Both the position numbers and the translations under genes were made by a program. The notes under the pieces are model-generated. The model did not search any database, was not told the origin of the DNA, and saw only the letters and a list, made by a program, of their open reading frames with translations. Positions 34,711 to 46,387 of a stretch of DNA of 64,000 nucleotides are shown here, piece by piece. Origin of the DNA: Apodospora peruviana (taxonomy: Eukaryota > Ascomycota > Sordariomycetes > Sordariales > Lasiosphaeriaceae). The stretch lies in assembly GCA_033439685.1 (NCBI GenBank), contig JAUEDM010000005.1, forward strand, positions 2,046,001 to 2,110,000, given 5' to 3'. Every line of letters begins with the position of its first letter. Position 1 is the stretch's first letter.

Positions 34711-35409
34711 GTTGAGGGTAATGTCGAGTACGTAAGGTAGTATGTATCTATAGGCGATGGGGACAGAGGACATGGTGAAAGGATGGTGGATATGACATGA
34801 TGGGGGATTGAGGATTTTGTTTGCTGTTTGTGTTGGACAAAAGAGAGCATTCTACGAGGAGTCATGAGTTTGTTGTTATCTTTCAAATTGTGCTTTGGGG
34901 GTTATTATACCGGACTGAAGGTCTATTGACTTGCTCATGTTGGGTAGACTGTTCATGCGACGGGCAATGAGAGGCTCGCCAGGTCATTTTTACTGTCGGG
35001 CCTTTCTCACGGATTTGTTTATTTTCCATATATTAATATCAAATACCTGCCCACTTGTGTCTTCGTGCCCGTATGCGCACTACACTCCACCTATTGAACA
35101 GGTATCCTGTGCCATCAACGACGGAATGTAATCAGTGAAAGTTAGTGAAGGAAGGTTAAACCAAAAATGATGCTTCATTAAGGTATGTCTTCTCTCGGGC
35201 GGACGGTGGGGCGTTATTTCCAGGGGTAAAATGTGTAAGTCGCGCCAAGGCAACGCGCTGTGACATCAGCCCTTCCTCCCTTTGGTAGCCCGCTCACATG
35301 CCAAAGCTCCCGTGCTCCACATTGGACGGGTATCAATAGCTTCTCTCCCAACACAACACCATCCAACATCCCTGGCTTCCCCTTGCGCAAAGCAAGCTGG
35401 CCGGGCAAG
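34711..35409. other. Intergenic between F-BAR gene and seipin
   Basis: This holds the 3' flank of the F-BAR gene and the promoter or leader of seipin. The seipin frame is open upstream to 35260 through a GTG, but the first ATG is at 35410. Nothing else is recognised. Confidence 0.55.
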
Positions 35410-36870
35410 ATGGCGAGCGACGATAACAGCACCTCGGACGAGCCCGGAGTTTATAGCCTCCCGGACCTAATCAACCGGGCCAGGAGCGAATATCATCGAG
35501 CCGTCAAATATGTCGATCCCAAGGTCCGTGAAGCGCAGAGACTCGCCTGCGAGATCGCTCGTAGAGTTGTACGAGATATCTACAGGTTTTTAGCGTCAAG
35601 GAACGTGCAGATTGGGATCGCGGTGATCATCGGGTTACTGATACTCTCTGCCGCACTGGCTGTGCTGTCGGTGGTGGCATACCTGCTCTTTTACAACCGA
35701 TTCCTGCCTGACCAGCTTACGACTGTGCCGGTGCATTTGCAGTATGGGTATGTCGGGTGTTTGTCTTTTCCAGCTCTACGAAGGGGTGCAGGAAATGCTA
35801 ATGTTCTTTTTTCCTTTGCGGGAAAAAACAGGTACGGAGCGAATTGCTGGGGCCTCACCTCGCTGGCGCACACAAACCTGAAAACACTACAACCTTACGA
35901 CATCTCGTTGTCGCTAACGGTCCCGCGGTCGCCCGCCAACCTCGAGCGCGGCAACTTTATGGTGGCGGTGCACCTGTTATATAATCCGAAGCTCTCGCGG
36001 CCGTCGACGCCGTGGCAGGAACGGCTAACGTACTTTGCCGGCGCGGACGGCGAGCCCCTGATACCCACCGAGAGCGACCCGGGCTTGGCGATTGCCGACA
36101 AGGTGGTCATGTACACGGCGACTCGGCCGGCACTTATTCCGTACACGCATCCGGTCGTCGAGCTGGCCTCGCGGCTGCTGTTCTTGCCGTATCACATCTT
36201 TTATCCGCACTCGGAGGCGACAACGCTGAAGATTGGCGTGGTTGAGCGGCTGGCCTTCCCGCGCGCGGGGATCTTACCCAACAGTGTTTATGTCGAGGTG
36301 CAGGCGGGCCAGACGCTGCAGACGTACAAGGCCTCGGTGACGTTCTCGGCGCAGCTGGGCGGGCTAAGGTGGGCTATGTACCAGTTCTGGGGCATCCCGG
36401 CGTTTGTGGTTTTTACGTTTACGTTTTGGGCTGTGTCGATGTCGAGCACCCTGACTGCGCTGGCCGCCATCGGGGCATGGATTAATTGTCCGGAGCCGGT
36501 GAAGAAGGTGAGGAAGGAGATTCAGGAGGACCGCAAGGGCAAGGGTCAAGCGACGATCAAGGCCGAGGGCGAGCACAACGAGGACGGCCTGTCGGACACG
36601 GAACGGACGTTTCCTAGTTCGAGTAAGCAGCCGGCGCTCAAGTTTGAGGGCCGGATCAAGCAGGAGGAAGGGGTTGATGACTCAGTGGCGCAGCTGGTTA
36701 ACGTCCCGCCGGCTGCCGAGGCGGATGATGAGGATGATGGGGACGATTTTGGGGACCCTCCGCCAGATTACAGAGACTCGGGGATTGGGACGAGCTATGA
36801 TGACAGTGTTGTCAGCCGGGAAGGGGTTAAGAGAAGGCGTTCTGGGCAGGGGTTGAGACGCGGTGGATGA
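35410..36870 (+). CDS. SEI1: Seipin, lipid droplet assembly protein
   Basis: Seipin forms ring oligomers in the ER at lipid-droplet contact sites and controls droplet budding. Exons 35410-35747 and 35832-36870 give 458 residues. Residues about 65-98 (VQIGIAVIIGLLILSAALAVLSVVAYLLFY) are the first membrane helix. The lumenal domain follows with PYDISLSLTVPRSPANLERGNFMV, the typical seipin signature, and YNPKLSRPSTP. The second membrane segment (about 350-375, PAFVVFTFTFWAVSMSSTLTALAAI) leads to a long charged cytosolic tail rich in Glu/Asp and Lys. The 84 bp intron (35748-35831) is a multiple of three and has no in-frame stop, so unspliced RNA would encode 28 extra residues just after the first helix. 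The spliced form keeps the conserved spacing and is preferred. Confidence 0.92.
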   Translation: MASDDNSTSDEPGVYSLPDLINRARSEYHRAVKYVDPKVREAQRLACEIARRVVRDIYRFLASRNVQIGIAVIIGLLILSAALAVLSVVAYLLFYNRFLPDQLTTVPVHLQYGYVGCLSFPALRRGAGNANVLFSFAGKNRYGANCWGLTSLAHTNLKTLQPYDISLSLTVPRSPANLERGNFMVAVHLLYNPKLSRPSTPWQERLTYFAGADGEPLIPTESDPGLAIADKVVMYTATRPALIPYTHPVVELASRLLFLPYHIFYPHSEATTLKIGVVERLAFPRAGILPNSVYVEVQAGQTLQTYKASVTFSAQLGGLRWAMYQFWGIPAFVVFTFTFWAVSMSSTLTALAAIGAWINCPEPVKKVRKEIQEDRKGKGQATIKAEGEHNEDGLSDTERTFPSSSKQPALKFEGRIKQEEGVDDSVAQLVNVPPAAEADDEDDGDDFGDPPPDYRDSGIGTSYDDSVVSREGVKRRRSGQGLRRGG

Positions 36871-38676
36871 GGATGATAATTATGAGTGTATTGTTAATGA
36901 TATTCGGTTTTTTTTTGGTTTTTTTTTTTTAGTTACAGGATATGTTGTTTTGCGGATCAACCCGGCTTTTAGATGGTCAGGTATGGTGGATGGTTGGTTC
37001 ATCGGGCACCGTATGGCAACATGGAGAGAGAAAGGAAAACTGGTCGGCCGGTTCAGGTTCAGTAGTGATACCCAACCGGAATATTTAGTATCTTTGTTAT
37101 CGTCCGGAAGTCACCGAATGGACACTGAACCTGAAAAGTGAGACTATTTCCCATTCCATGGGTGCATCTAATAGCAGCCCAGCAATTTACTTATGATGTC
37201 AGCAGGACACAAAGGAACCCATTTCCAAGAGCCAGGGGGTTCTGTGTTCCTGATTGGAGACACTTTTGATGAGCTACAACTGGCATTCGGTAATCCGTTC
37301 TGTGGTATGTAGTGAGTGCATTGTACATGGAGGTTGGCGGTGTACAATGTGCAATGTGCTATCCATGCCTTGGGTTTCAAAGGATGCTCGCTGGGCAGAA
37401 TTGGCGGGTGAGATGGACAGAGATAGAGGCCAAAAGTGAAGAGAAGAACAACCTAATAGATGCCCTGCGTGATTTAAAAAGATAAAGCGGCTCAATGGCC
37501 ACGATCTCGTAGTTCTGCCCAAACTGGCGTCCATGACCAACAGCCCGTCAGGCGTCGTCGGCCTGACGCCAGCACACCGCAAAGATACAATGCTGCCGTC
37601 CGGCTTGGGTTGTTTTGTTCTGAAAACTGAGCTGGCTGGACCTGTGAAGCGGAGACAGCTTTTGGGCCTGGACGAAGCCCTGGCTTGTCAGTTGAGGAAC
37701 AGCTGGTAATATGGCCTGTGCGCTTCCCCACTTTCCCCGTCCACCCACTCCCCCTCACCAGTCACCAGGTGCCCGCCAGCGATGCCAGCCAGCCATCCAG
37801 CCAAACCGTCAATCCACGAGTTACTCATTATCCACCCACTTCCCAACGAAACGAACCAACAGACTACGGGTGCACCAGATCAAGACGACACACCTCCGCC
37901 TCACCGTTGAATTGGCGCCAGCCAGCTGAGCAAGAAACCACCGAGACTTAGCTGGCATCCACACATTCTAGAGGTACTGTGTGCGGGCTTTCGTGTGGCT
38001 CCAACGGCTGCTGCTCGACAAGACCCAGAAACCGCCTTGTTTTCCCCACGACGACCAGCAGCGAAGTGGAAGTGCTTGCGTTAAAAGTTGCGCCCTGCTG
38101 GCCGCCCAACCCCTCACTAAAATCACTGCCGCACTCGCGTGGCTACAGTCCCGTACCTTGCCTATAATCACCAACACCCGCACAGGGCAACAAACAGACT
38201 CGAGAAGGATCTCGGATTCAGACTACAGCGCCTGTATTTTGGTTTCCAGCGACTGCCGACGACGTGAGCGCCTGGTTCTATATATTGTTACCAACGCTTC
38301 CCGCACGCCATTCTAACGAAGTGCGTGTTCTCGACCGATAGCAGGCCCGTGAAACCCCGCGTGCTGTTTTTCGTTAAAGACGACTTTTCTTGATTTCGTC
38401 AGGTCAGCCTCAATCTGGCCAAGTCCCCCTTGTCTGTGCAACAGGTGGCTTTTCCCTGGTCGCTGGTGAACCTTGCTTGAGAATTTTCAGCTCTCCCGAC
38501 CAACCGGAACCAAAACCACCACGACAGAGGTCGCGCCTCAATCCCGCCGACAGTAAACTCTTCCCAGTCTCCAACGCACCTCTCAAACCGACCGCAGCCG
38601 TCACGGCAGCGAAAAGCGAACGCAGGTCTCTCTGGCTTTGGGGGGACTATTTTGACCAAAGCCGACAACAGCCATC
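36871..38676. other. Intergenic between seipin and DUF7918 gene
   Basis: No gene recognised in 1.8 kb. The 3' flank of seipin has T runs (36908-36930). From about 37700 to 38676 the plus strand is C-rich and probably forms the promoter and leader of the DUF7918 gene. Confidence 0.5.
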
Positions 38677-40617
38677 ATGCCCTGCTTCAAGGGCATCGCG
38701 GTGAGCATCCATGCTAATGGAGCGCCGCTGCCTGAGCACGGCGTGCAGAAGCAGACACGGGTCAACCGGATCAACACCTACATACCGGTACCGCAGCCGC
38801 AGCTGAACGGCACCTCCAACAAACCCGAGGCCGCCAAGTTCGCAATCTCCATCACCCTGCTCACGCCCGGCCTGGCAATCCCGTATTCGACACCACGAGC
38901 GACCGAGACCAACCCGTATCCGAAACCGCAGTTCGTTGGCGCGCTTCCTTCCAGCAGCGGAGAGCGGGGAAAATACAATGGCGTTGTCGGCCCCTACATT
39001 CCCATGACGAACAGCGAGAATGAGACTATTGCCGCCTATATCTATTTCGATGGCCGAGCGAAAGAGGAGGTTGCGACGCTACTACGTCCTGGCGAGGAGA
39101 CTTGGGTCAATAGTAGATGGGTTCAGGTACCTGAGTCGGAGGGTGGTGGGCTAGCCGAGCGAGAGTTCTTGTTCCGCGAGGTCGGTTTGGAGCGCTGGCT
39201 CAACGGCCTGGACCTGCAGGGACACGATGCCGCAGAGAAGCTGGAGCGCCGGAGGCAGAAATTCGAGAAGCGCCGGAGACGCCAAAAGGCCGAGACCGAT
39301 CGTGCTGCCGGATTGGACGCCGGGAAATCGAGCCAAGCACAAGGCACTCTCCGCTACGGTACCGACGATAAGTCTCCCGTTGAAGCGGTATTTGACGAGG
39401 ATGATTCGCTCTCCTCGTCCGACGACGATGAACCTCCCGAAGCTACCGGCCAGATCAAGGTCGCTATGTTTAGGGTCATTGCTTCGGGTGAGATTAAGAA
39501 GGGAGAGTACTCACCTCAGTTTGATGCCCACGATGATGACGACGACGAGGCTGGGGGCGGAGCGAAAAGCAACTCGAATGGGATCGACGCGGATGTTGAG
39601 CATACCACCAGCTTCGCAAAACCGAAGACGCTCGATCCTAAGACTATCAGCACTCAGACCGTTACGGGGATTGATGGACCGGATAAGCCATATGCCACAT
39701 TTACGTTCTTCTACCGTGGTGAAAGTCAGTAATGTCTGGGTACAGAGACTATTGTGGTTCATGTTTGCTAACCTACCTACTTCTACAGGGCAACTGCAAA
39801 AGATGGGTGTGATGCCGGCCCCTAAGGCGCAGGCGACACCGACTGCCGTGAAGAGACGATCTGGCCAGCTGGATTTCTCGAACCTCGGTCCTTTAAAAAC
39901 AAGCGGTACAGTGGGCTTCTCAACATTCCGTGATGGCGAGGCGCAGTCGGCAAGGCGCAAGAAGACCCAGAAGAAGGGGAATGGTGGTCTTGGTGGCGTC
40001 ATGGATGAAGACAGTGACGAGGATGATGACGACGAGGCTGAGGCGATCTTGGGCAAGATGGAGGATGTTGACACTAAGTATGACAGCTCCAAGCTCGGGC
40101 CAGAAGATGCCAAGTTCACTGGAGAGCTGGCCGACGGTGTCAACCGGATTCGGGTATGTTAAACTTTGCCCTTTTCGGCTTCTGTCAGACGCTGATATCA
40201 TTACCTACTTTATAGCTCAAGCGAGCCCATTCAGCGGAGCCAGATAGCGCCGCTAGCTCGCGGAAGTCACCCAGCGCCGCCCCTTCGGGCTCCGGTGAGG
40301 CAGCTACTCCGCCGACCGCCACGGACGCTACGTTCCCACCTCTAGCCGGCCTATCGTCCGCCGCGCTATTTGGCAGGAGCTTGCCCGAGGATAACGTGAT
40401 CGGCAGCCCGCTGAAGAAAGCTCGGCCTAGCATTAGTGAGGGGGCTGGCAAGTCTTTGGGTAGCAGTGGGAATGCGACTTTTCCTCCCGCCCTCGGGGAT
40501 GTACTCGCCAAGGCAGAGGCTGCTCAGGCGGCGCAAAATACGAAGCAACCTTCTTCGGCACCGCCGACGATAACCACACCGCCTACTGTAAAAGAGGAGA
40601 TGGAGGAAGAGTTATAA
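38677..40617 (+). CDS. DUF7918-type fungal protein of unknown function
   Basis: Three exons (38677-39724, 39789-40153, 40216-40617) give 604 residues. The N-terminal 180 residues look globular and match the fungal DUF7918 pattern: IAVSIHANGAPLPEHG, TYIPVPQ, IAAYIYFDGRAKEEVATLLRPGE and FLFREVGLERW. A strongly basic coiled stretch (LERRRQKFEKRRRRQKAE, about 187-210) follows, then acidic Asp/Glu/Ser runs, a second globular piece with YATFTFFYRGE, and a Ser/Ala/Pro-rich C-terminus with acidic clusters (DEDSDEDDDDEAEA) and KRAH/LKKARP nuclear-signal-like words. The composition suggests a nuclear protein, perhaps chromatin-linked; this is inference. No enzyme motif is visible. Both introns are short and have good signals. 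Confidence 0.8.
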
Positions 40618-41640
40618 TCTCTCTACCTCGCACGAACCATCAGAGTTATCTTGGTAAGGTTGGTTATGGTGCTGATTGTTTACAAATTATGGCTCGATGA
40701 GTAGTTGATTACCTCTGCTCGGGTTGGGGTTACCCACGAGTTTCTGTTTAGTTCAAAGCTGGATATGGACTCTACTGATCTTGGTGACCCAACTGTACTG
40801 TCCTGGCATACAGGGCATTGAGATTTGGTTAAGCGTATAGCTCAACTAGGGGCAAGCCTTTTAGGGCGCTGCTGGGGAGGTTAGGTGTGTTTGTTGTGAT
40901 CAATGTTGTTTGTTATTATTACCATACAAGGGGGAGAGGAGAGAAGTTAAGGGAATGCAAGAGAAAGGAGGCATGCAGGCAAATCATCGGTTTATATTAC
41001 GGCTTGCTTGGGGCACTGCTCGCTTTTTCGATCCGAATCTCTCCGTGTTTTGACATACAGTTAAACAATATCTGGAAGCTTGCTTTGGGACTGGATGGGC
41101 TGGTTGGTTCATGGGTACTAAATATAAATATCATTGTGTTGTGTGTCTGCTGTTTTGTATGCTTGTCGGCCTGTGAGTGTTTGGTTAGGATAGCAAAAAT
41201 AAACGAGAACAAGAGTCGTTTGGGGGTTGGGGTTGATATTTTAAGTTGTTATTTTTTCCGTTGGAGGGTTGGGTTATTTATGTTAGACATTATAGACAAA
41301 GTATCAGGTGGCCATAGTTGATATATCAAACTCCGGCAGTTTATAAACAAACCTGACTGGTACTTTCCAAAGATACTAGAGCGTGATCAAAACAAACTCG
41401 TACTTATCCATGGACTGTACTGGGCTGGACTGATGAGCGAAGTCATCTAGGAACTGGGGGAAACCTGGAGAAGGAGAGCAGGAGTTGCCAGGACCCAGGC
41501 TGTCCATCTATTGAGGGTAGGTATTGTGGCCCATCATGGTGATGGGTACCTGACTCGAACGGACGGGGAGAGGGACAGGGCGAATCCCGGCTCTTGTTAA
41601 TAAGCCATGGAAACAACTTCTAAATCAATAGACACAACAA
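40618..41640. other. Intergenic, no gene recognised
   Basis: This is the 3' flank of the DUF7918 gene, G/T-rich on the plus strand, running to the tRNA. Small open frames do not resemble proteins. Confidence 0.55.
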
Positions 41641-41712
41641 GGTCCGCTGGCTCAATGGCAGAGCGTCTGACTACGAATCAGGAGGTTCCAGGTTCGACCC
41701 CTGGGTGGATCG
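41641..41712 (+). tRNA. tRNA-Arg(ACG)
   Basis: A 72-nt tRNA folds cleanly without an intron. The acceptor stem is GGTCCGC/GTGGATC with discriminator G. The D arm is GCTC/GAGC, the anticodon stem TCTGA/TCAGG with loop CTACGAA (anticodon ACG), and the T arm CCAGG-TTCGACC-CCTGG. The ACG anticodon is normally edited to ICG and reads CGU, CGC and CGA. A T5 run near 41754 may be the terminator. Confidence 0.96.
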
Positions 41713-42041
41713 TGCAATACTATCAATAGAACCCGTTCATGGTAAAGCGTTTACTTTTTAGGCGTGGAAAGAGCGTTCACTTTTTAACACTTTTACTGCA
41801 TGCATCCAATGGTTCTCAACTCATCAACCTTCCAAATGCCGGGATAATTAAGGTACCTAGCTGTTATATATAAATAATGACAAAGGAAATTATTTAACTA
41901 GGTAGTAAAGTAAGTAGATGGATAGAAATTACCAAGTGCTGTTGCTATTTATAAAAAAGAAATAAAGACGAAAGAAGTAAAATCAATGAGAGGACATGCA
42001 TGCATGACTTTTCGAAAGGATATATAGTGAGGGCAAAAAAG
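41713..42041. other. Spacer between convergent tRNA genes
   Basis: AT-rich spacer of 329 bp between the 3' ends of the two tRNA-Arg genes. It has a nearly repeated word (GCGTTTACTTTTTAGG near 41748 and GCGTTCACTTTTTAAC near 41771) and a direct GCATGCATG near 41998. No gene. Confidence 0.55.
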
Positions 42042-42140
42042 CACCCGACGTGGGACTCGAACCCACAGCCTCAAGATGGAAGGATGGGAAGAATTGTCCT
42101 TTGATAGAAGTCTTGCGCGCTACCATTGCGCCAGCCGGGC
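42042..42140 (-). tRNA. tRNA-Arg(UCU) with intron
   Basis: The minus strand encodes a tRNA split by a 27-nt intron at 42104-42078, one base 3' of the anticodon, the canonical nuclear position. The acceptor stem is GCCCGGC/GTCGGGT, the D arm GCGC/GCGC, and the anticodon stem CAAGA/TCTTG with loop CTTCTAA (anticodon TCT at 42108-42106). The T arm is GTGGG-TTCGAGT-CCCAC. A TTTTTT terminator follows immediately. It lies tail to tail with tRNA-Arg(ACG). Confidence 0.95.
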
Positions 42141-43487
42141 CTGTTCGCCTGTAACCAAATGAATTGATTTGATTCGTTGGTTTGTGAGCTGGTTTGGGCT
42201 GTATATGAAGAAGGACTTACAGTTTGCGGGGCCTGACAGGTGGAAAGTATCGAGTCAGGACACCATCCACTGATGCCTCACAAGGGGCTCTCTGTTTTTA
42301 TTTTATTTTCTGTACTTGCCTGTTTCAGTATTTCTTTGCAGTATGGCTGATATGTGTATACGGAATATCGAGAGAGATTCGCTTGAGAGAAAGGGTACAT
42401 ACAGTATTACAACCCTGAGCTGGGCAGACCGAATTTTGCTTGGCAAACACTGCAAAGGATCACCGATTCTGAGATCTCGAGGCGCTGACGATCCCTAGGT
42501 AGCTATGGACAGGCTGCCCGAGCTCCGGAAGGATGCCTTGGTACGTATCAAGAATGCATGGCAAGAATGGACGGAATGCAAGTTACCAGTATGCTACGGG
42601 TGTATTATATTCTACGGGGGGTGCAGGAATCATTCAGTGGCAGAGAGTGTTTTTCTCTTCACAGGCGGTGATGGACAAAAGCCATAATCACTATTCACGG
42701 ATCTTGATTCGAAATAAACATGCAAGTAAAGGGTTCCCAAAAGCTGATGAGCAAAAGCGAGAGAGCTGCTATTCCATTCATTCAGAAGCAAGCTAAAGTT
42801 TCTGGAATCTCCGTCCTGTCCTCGTCCAATCACCACGATTCTGCCTGTTGCGACTGTTAGCATCATGTGTGCCAAAGTCAGACAACAATATTGTGCAAAC
42901 AAGGAGTATAAAGTCAGACTGTTGAGCTTGATATTTGTTCAACACGGGTATTCAGTAGTGTTTGACATAAGAAGTTGGATCATCATGGAAAAAATGTGGT
43001 AAAGTTTGACGTCAAGAAAAGATGAGAAAGTCTTACCTGGTGAGTTACAATGGCCGGTCTCTGTTAGGCAATTATCGTCTAAAAGAGACCAGCCATTGTT
43101 GGTTGTTGTTCCAGAGTGGAAGCAATGGCAATAGAATATCAAATGGATAAAGTTTGGCAAAGGCAAGAAAAAGTTGTATTTATTCTTGGGCACAAAATTT
43201 CCAGCCGGATTACGTGATCCGGTGCCCCGTCGCTGGTGCGGTGGTACCTGGCCTGAGGCCGAATTTAACCCACTACCGGGCTGGTTGCGCGCGAAGGTGG
43301 AAGGCCTCCCCTCCCCCACCTCATCCTTGGGTATCTACAAACTTCTACGGTAGCACCTCAACCCAACAACCCAAATACCAACGATCATCCCAACAGCTGA
43401 CGACTCGCTCACCCTCTCTACACTCGACGTGCGTTTGGCCTACTTTTTTGCTCTAGAAAGGTCTTGCGGATCTTCCCAAAATTCAAG
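42141..43487. other. Intergenic between tRNA and NTF2
   Basis: No gene recognised in 1.3 kb. The stretch from about 43260 to 43487 is C-rich and probably contains the NTF2 promoter and leader. Confidence 0.55.
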
Positions 43488-44277
43488 ATGGCAGGTATGT
43501 TACTATGCGCGCGCAAGTCAACATTGTCGTCCGTGAAGGAGGCCTACCCCGCGACAGCAGACTGGCAAACCGCAGAGAGAAGGGACAGAGCATAGCTAAT
43601 ATATCTACCTGACAGAGTACGAGGCTGTTGCGAGTGAGTTCCAGAAAACTTGAGGTGTTGCTTTGGAGGTGATATATTGGAGGAGAGACGCTCACACCAG
43701 CTCTTGCTGCCCGACAGAGCAATTCGTTGAACACTACTACAACACCTTCGATAGCAATCGGAGCGCCCTTGCACCCCTCTACGTACGTCTCCGACCATCT
43801 CTGTGTCTGCCGAATCGATATTGCAACACTTAGCTGACACGAGAAAATGCAGAGGGATGAATCCATGTTGACCTTCCAGTCGGCTCAAGTCGGGGGAGGA
43901 CCCGCTATCGCCGAAAAGCTCGCAGTAAGGCAGTATCCGGGTACCTGAAGTTTTCAACGCAGCATACAGCTAACAGTGGGTGTCCGGTGAACATAGTCGC
44001 TCCCGTTCCAAAAAGTCAAGCACCAGATTAATTCATTTGAGTCGCAACCCACTCCGGGCGGTGCTGGTATTATCATCCTCGTTGCTGGAGCACTTCTTGT
44101 AGGCGACATGCTATACCCCAATAACTCCTCCTGCCGGCGTGCTGACAATCTGTGCTTTACTGTTTGCAGGTCGACGAAGAGCAGAACCCCCTCAACTACG
44201 CGCAGACCTTCCAGCTGGTCAAGGACCCGGCTGGCGCCTGGTTTCTCTTCAACGACATCTTCAGTCTCCTTGTTTAG
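43488..44277 (+). CDS. NTF2: Nuclear transport factor 2
   Basis: NTF2 carries Ran-GDP into the nucleus, sustaining the Ran gradient that drives protein import. Six small exons (43488-43494, 43616-43633, 43718-43782, 43853-43924, 43997-44098, 44170-44277) give 123 residues, the family length. The protein reads MAEYEAVAKQFVEHYYNTF at the start, then the conserved RDESMLTFQSAQV, IAEKLASLPFQKVKHQI, VAGALLVDEEQNPLNYAQ and WFLFNDIFSLLV at the end, all diagnostic for NTF2. The first coding exon is only seven bases (ATGGCAG) and the second eighteen, so automatic gene finders may miss them. All five introns have GT-AG ends and every join is in frame. Confidence 0.95.
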
Positions 44278-45582
44278 ACTTGCTCGAGTCGGCCTGGTAT
44301 GGTGACTGAGGATTGTGGAGAGCTGCTTGTAGAGGGAAGTTGAGTCTTGTGGGCGAGATGAGAGAGGGGTGGTCGGTTATATTCGCGCCTTCATTTTGGG
44401 TTCTCGAGTGCTGGGAGAGAGGTTGCTTGCAAGCGCGTCTTACGAAATATGGGTGTATGGTTCACCGGGATGATAACTGTGGGTTATACCATACATATCC
44501 GAATATCAAAATGCTGAGGGGGCTTTCTCGGCGCTTATTATAGAGAAATATATCTTGGCTGCGCTTCATACTCTTTCCCAATGGAGTTTTGCCCCAAGCA
44601 CTGCTTCGCCATCTTCTGTATAATTTGCCGCGTAACACTTGGTACGCACATCCGTCAGCATCGTGGCAGTTAAAGGACCGCGAATAATCGGTGCCTGGTG
44701 AATAGGCAGGGCGTGACGGGATATGGTATTTATATATTTATTCGCCATGGCGCATTAGATATGATGGGATGAAATATCGCATTGGAGAAATTGTGATTTA
44801 GAGATCCAGCGTCAGTTGAGATCGGCGCATTCCGTGTTTGGGAAGCTGTTTCGGTGAGTGTTGCGACTGAAGAGCGCCGCACCAAGTCACGGGCACCCCT
44901 GCCGACCGGAGCCCAATCACCGGGTCTCGGGTCATTTACAGCACAGCCACAGCCACCCGTTACGTGCCAGCCAGTGGGCACCTCCAGCCTCCAGCCCGCG
45001 GCCTCTGAACACTTGGTAAGGAACGCAACTGCATTGCGTGTTACTTCCCCATACCCTTACGTTACCTTCTGGCCGCCTCCGAGCTTACCGTTAACACCTC
45101 AACAACAATCCAACATCGCCAAATCTGAATTCGGCTCTAGGAGAAACGAACACTTTGCGCCCCTTACAGTATCAACCCATTGGCTCTAAGTCTAGAACAA
45201 CTACCCATCAAGCCTTCGATCGTTGGCCTTGTGCTTTGCGACAAGCAGCTTAGACAGCTCTTTCGCTTGCTTGCTTGCTTGCGTTGAGATCTCCCCTCTC
45301 CCCGGTTGTTACCTACCTACCCCTAGGTGTATATCGACAAGGGACAGATAAATACCTTCCCGTCCCGCCAAGGCACGGCATAAAGACAGAACACCAAGAA
45401 GCAGGGTTCATTCTTCCTCGAAGCATATCAAACCCGACGACCGACCCACGGCCGCCCTACCGATATTTCGAGTTTACACAATTCCATCGAGGGCAGTTTT
45501 ATCTCCACCGGGAGAGCTATCACGAGGAAATCAAATAGCTTTCCTTATCAAGGAGGAAGACTATAGATTAACGTCCGGCAAG
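44278..45582. other. Intergenic between NTF2 and TVP18
   Basis: No gene recognised. The CTTGCTTGCTTGCTTGCG word near 45266 and ACCTACCTACC near 45311 are short repeats in the TVP18 leader region. Confidence 0.55.
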
Positions 45583-46387
45583 ATGACGTTGAAGGAGGAA
45601 TTCCAGACTCGCAACTTTAGTACGTGTCCCCATCAGCTGATGCGATGAGCTAGCTACCTTGATAGATATCGATGCTGACTGGAGTCCTTTTTTCGGGAAT
45701 CAGGTATCTATGGACAATGGTGAGAACGCGAATCTGCCTTCGCTCGATGTCTCGCAGCCTCCTCCGCCTTTGAAGCTGGCTGCGTCTGGGTTGATAGCTC
45801 GGAGTATATTGTATACTGCACCGGCGGCTGAGGAGGAGAGGAAGAGAAATCTATCAAGGAGACATACCCGAAAGGGATGTGCCGAATCATCGAAGCTAAC
45901 AACGACACATAGGCTCGGCATCCTGTCCATGATCCTCTGCTTCGCCCTCGGCATAGCCAACATCTTCACCTTTTACATCTTCATCATCATCTTTGCCATC
46001 ATCTGCCTGTAGGTTCTTCCTCTCACCTCATTTGGGATCACCACCCAGATCTTCTCAGCTGGCGCTAATGGTTTGCTGTGGAAAAGGGTATCGTCGTTCA
46101 TCATCCTCTTCGTCGAAGTCCCACTACTCCTGCGCATCTGCCCGACGTCGTCCGGATTCGATGCAACCATTAGGAGGGTCTCGACCAACTACATGCGCGC
46201 GGGCGCCTACGGCGTCATGGCCCTCGTCCAGTGGCTGTCCATCATCCCCCGCGCGACCTCGCTGATCGCGGCGGCCGTGCTTTTGACGCTCACGGCACTC
46301 TGCTACCTCATGGCGGGCGTCAAGGGCCAGGCGTTTGTGGGCAGCAAAACGCTTGGCGGGGCGGGTGTGGCGCAGATGATTGTATAA
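45583..46387 (+). CDS. TVP18: Golgi membrane protein TVP18
   Basis: Tvp18 is a small four-helix protein of late-Golgi/Tlg2-containing vesicles; its precise role is unknown. Four exons (45583-45619, 45704-45719, 45913-46008, 46087-46387) give 149 residues, the usual family size. Conserved blocks are NFSIYGQW, LGILSMILCFALGIANIF (helix 1), FYIFIIIFAIICLVSSFIILFVEVP (helix 2), LLLRICPTSSGFD, TNYMRAGAYGVMALVQWLSI (helix 3) and ATSLIAAAVLLTLTALCYLMAG (helix 4). The second exon is a 16-base microexon, and the second intron is long for this locus (193 bp). The last acceptor (GAAAAG) is weak but restores the family sequence exactly across the join. Confidence 0.93.
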
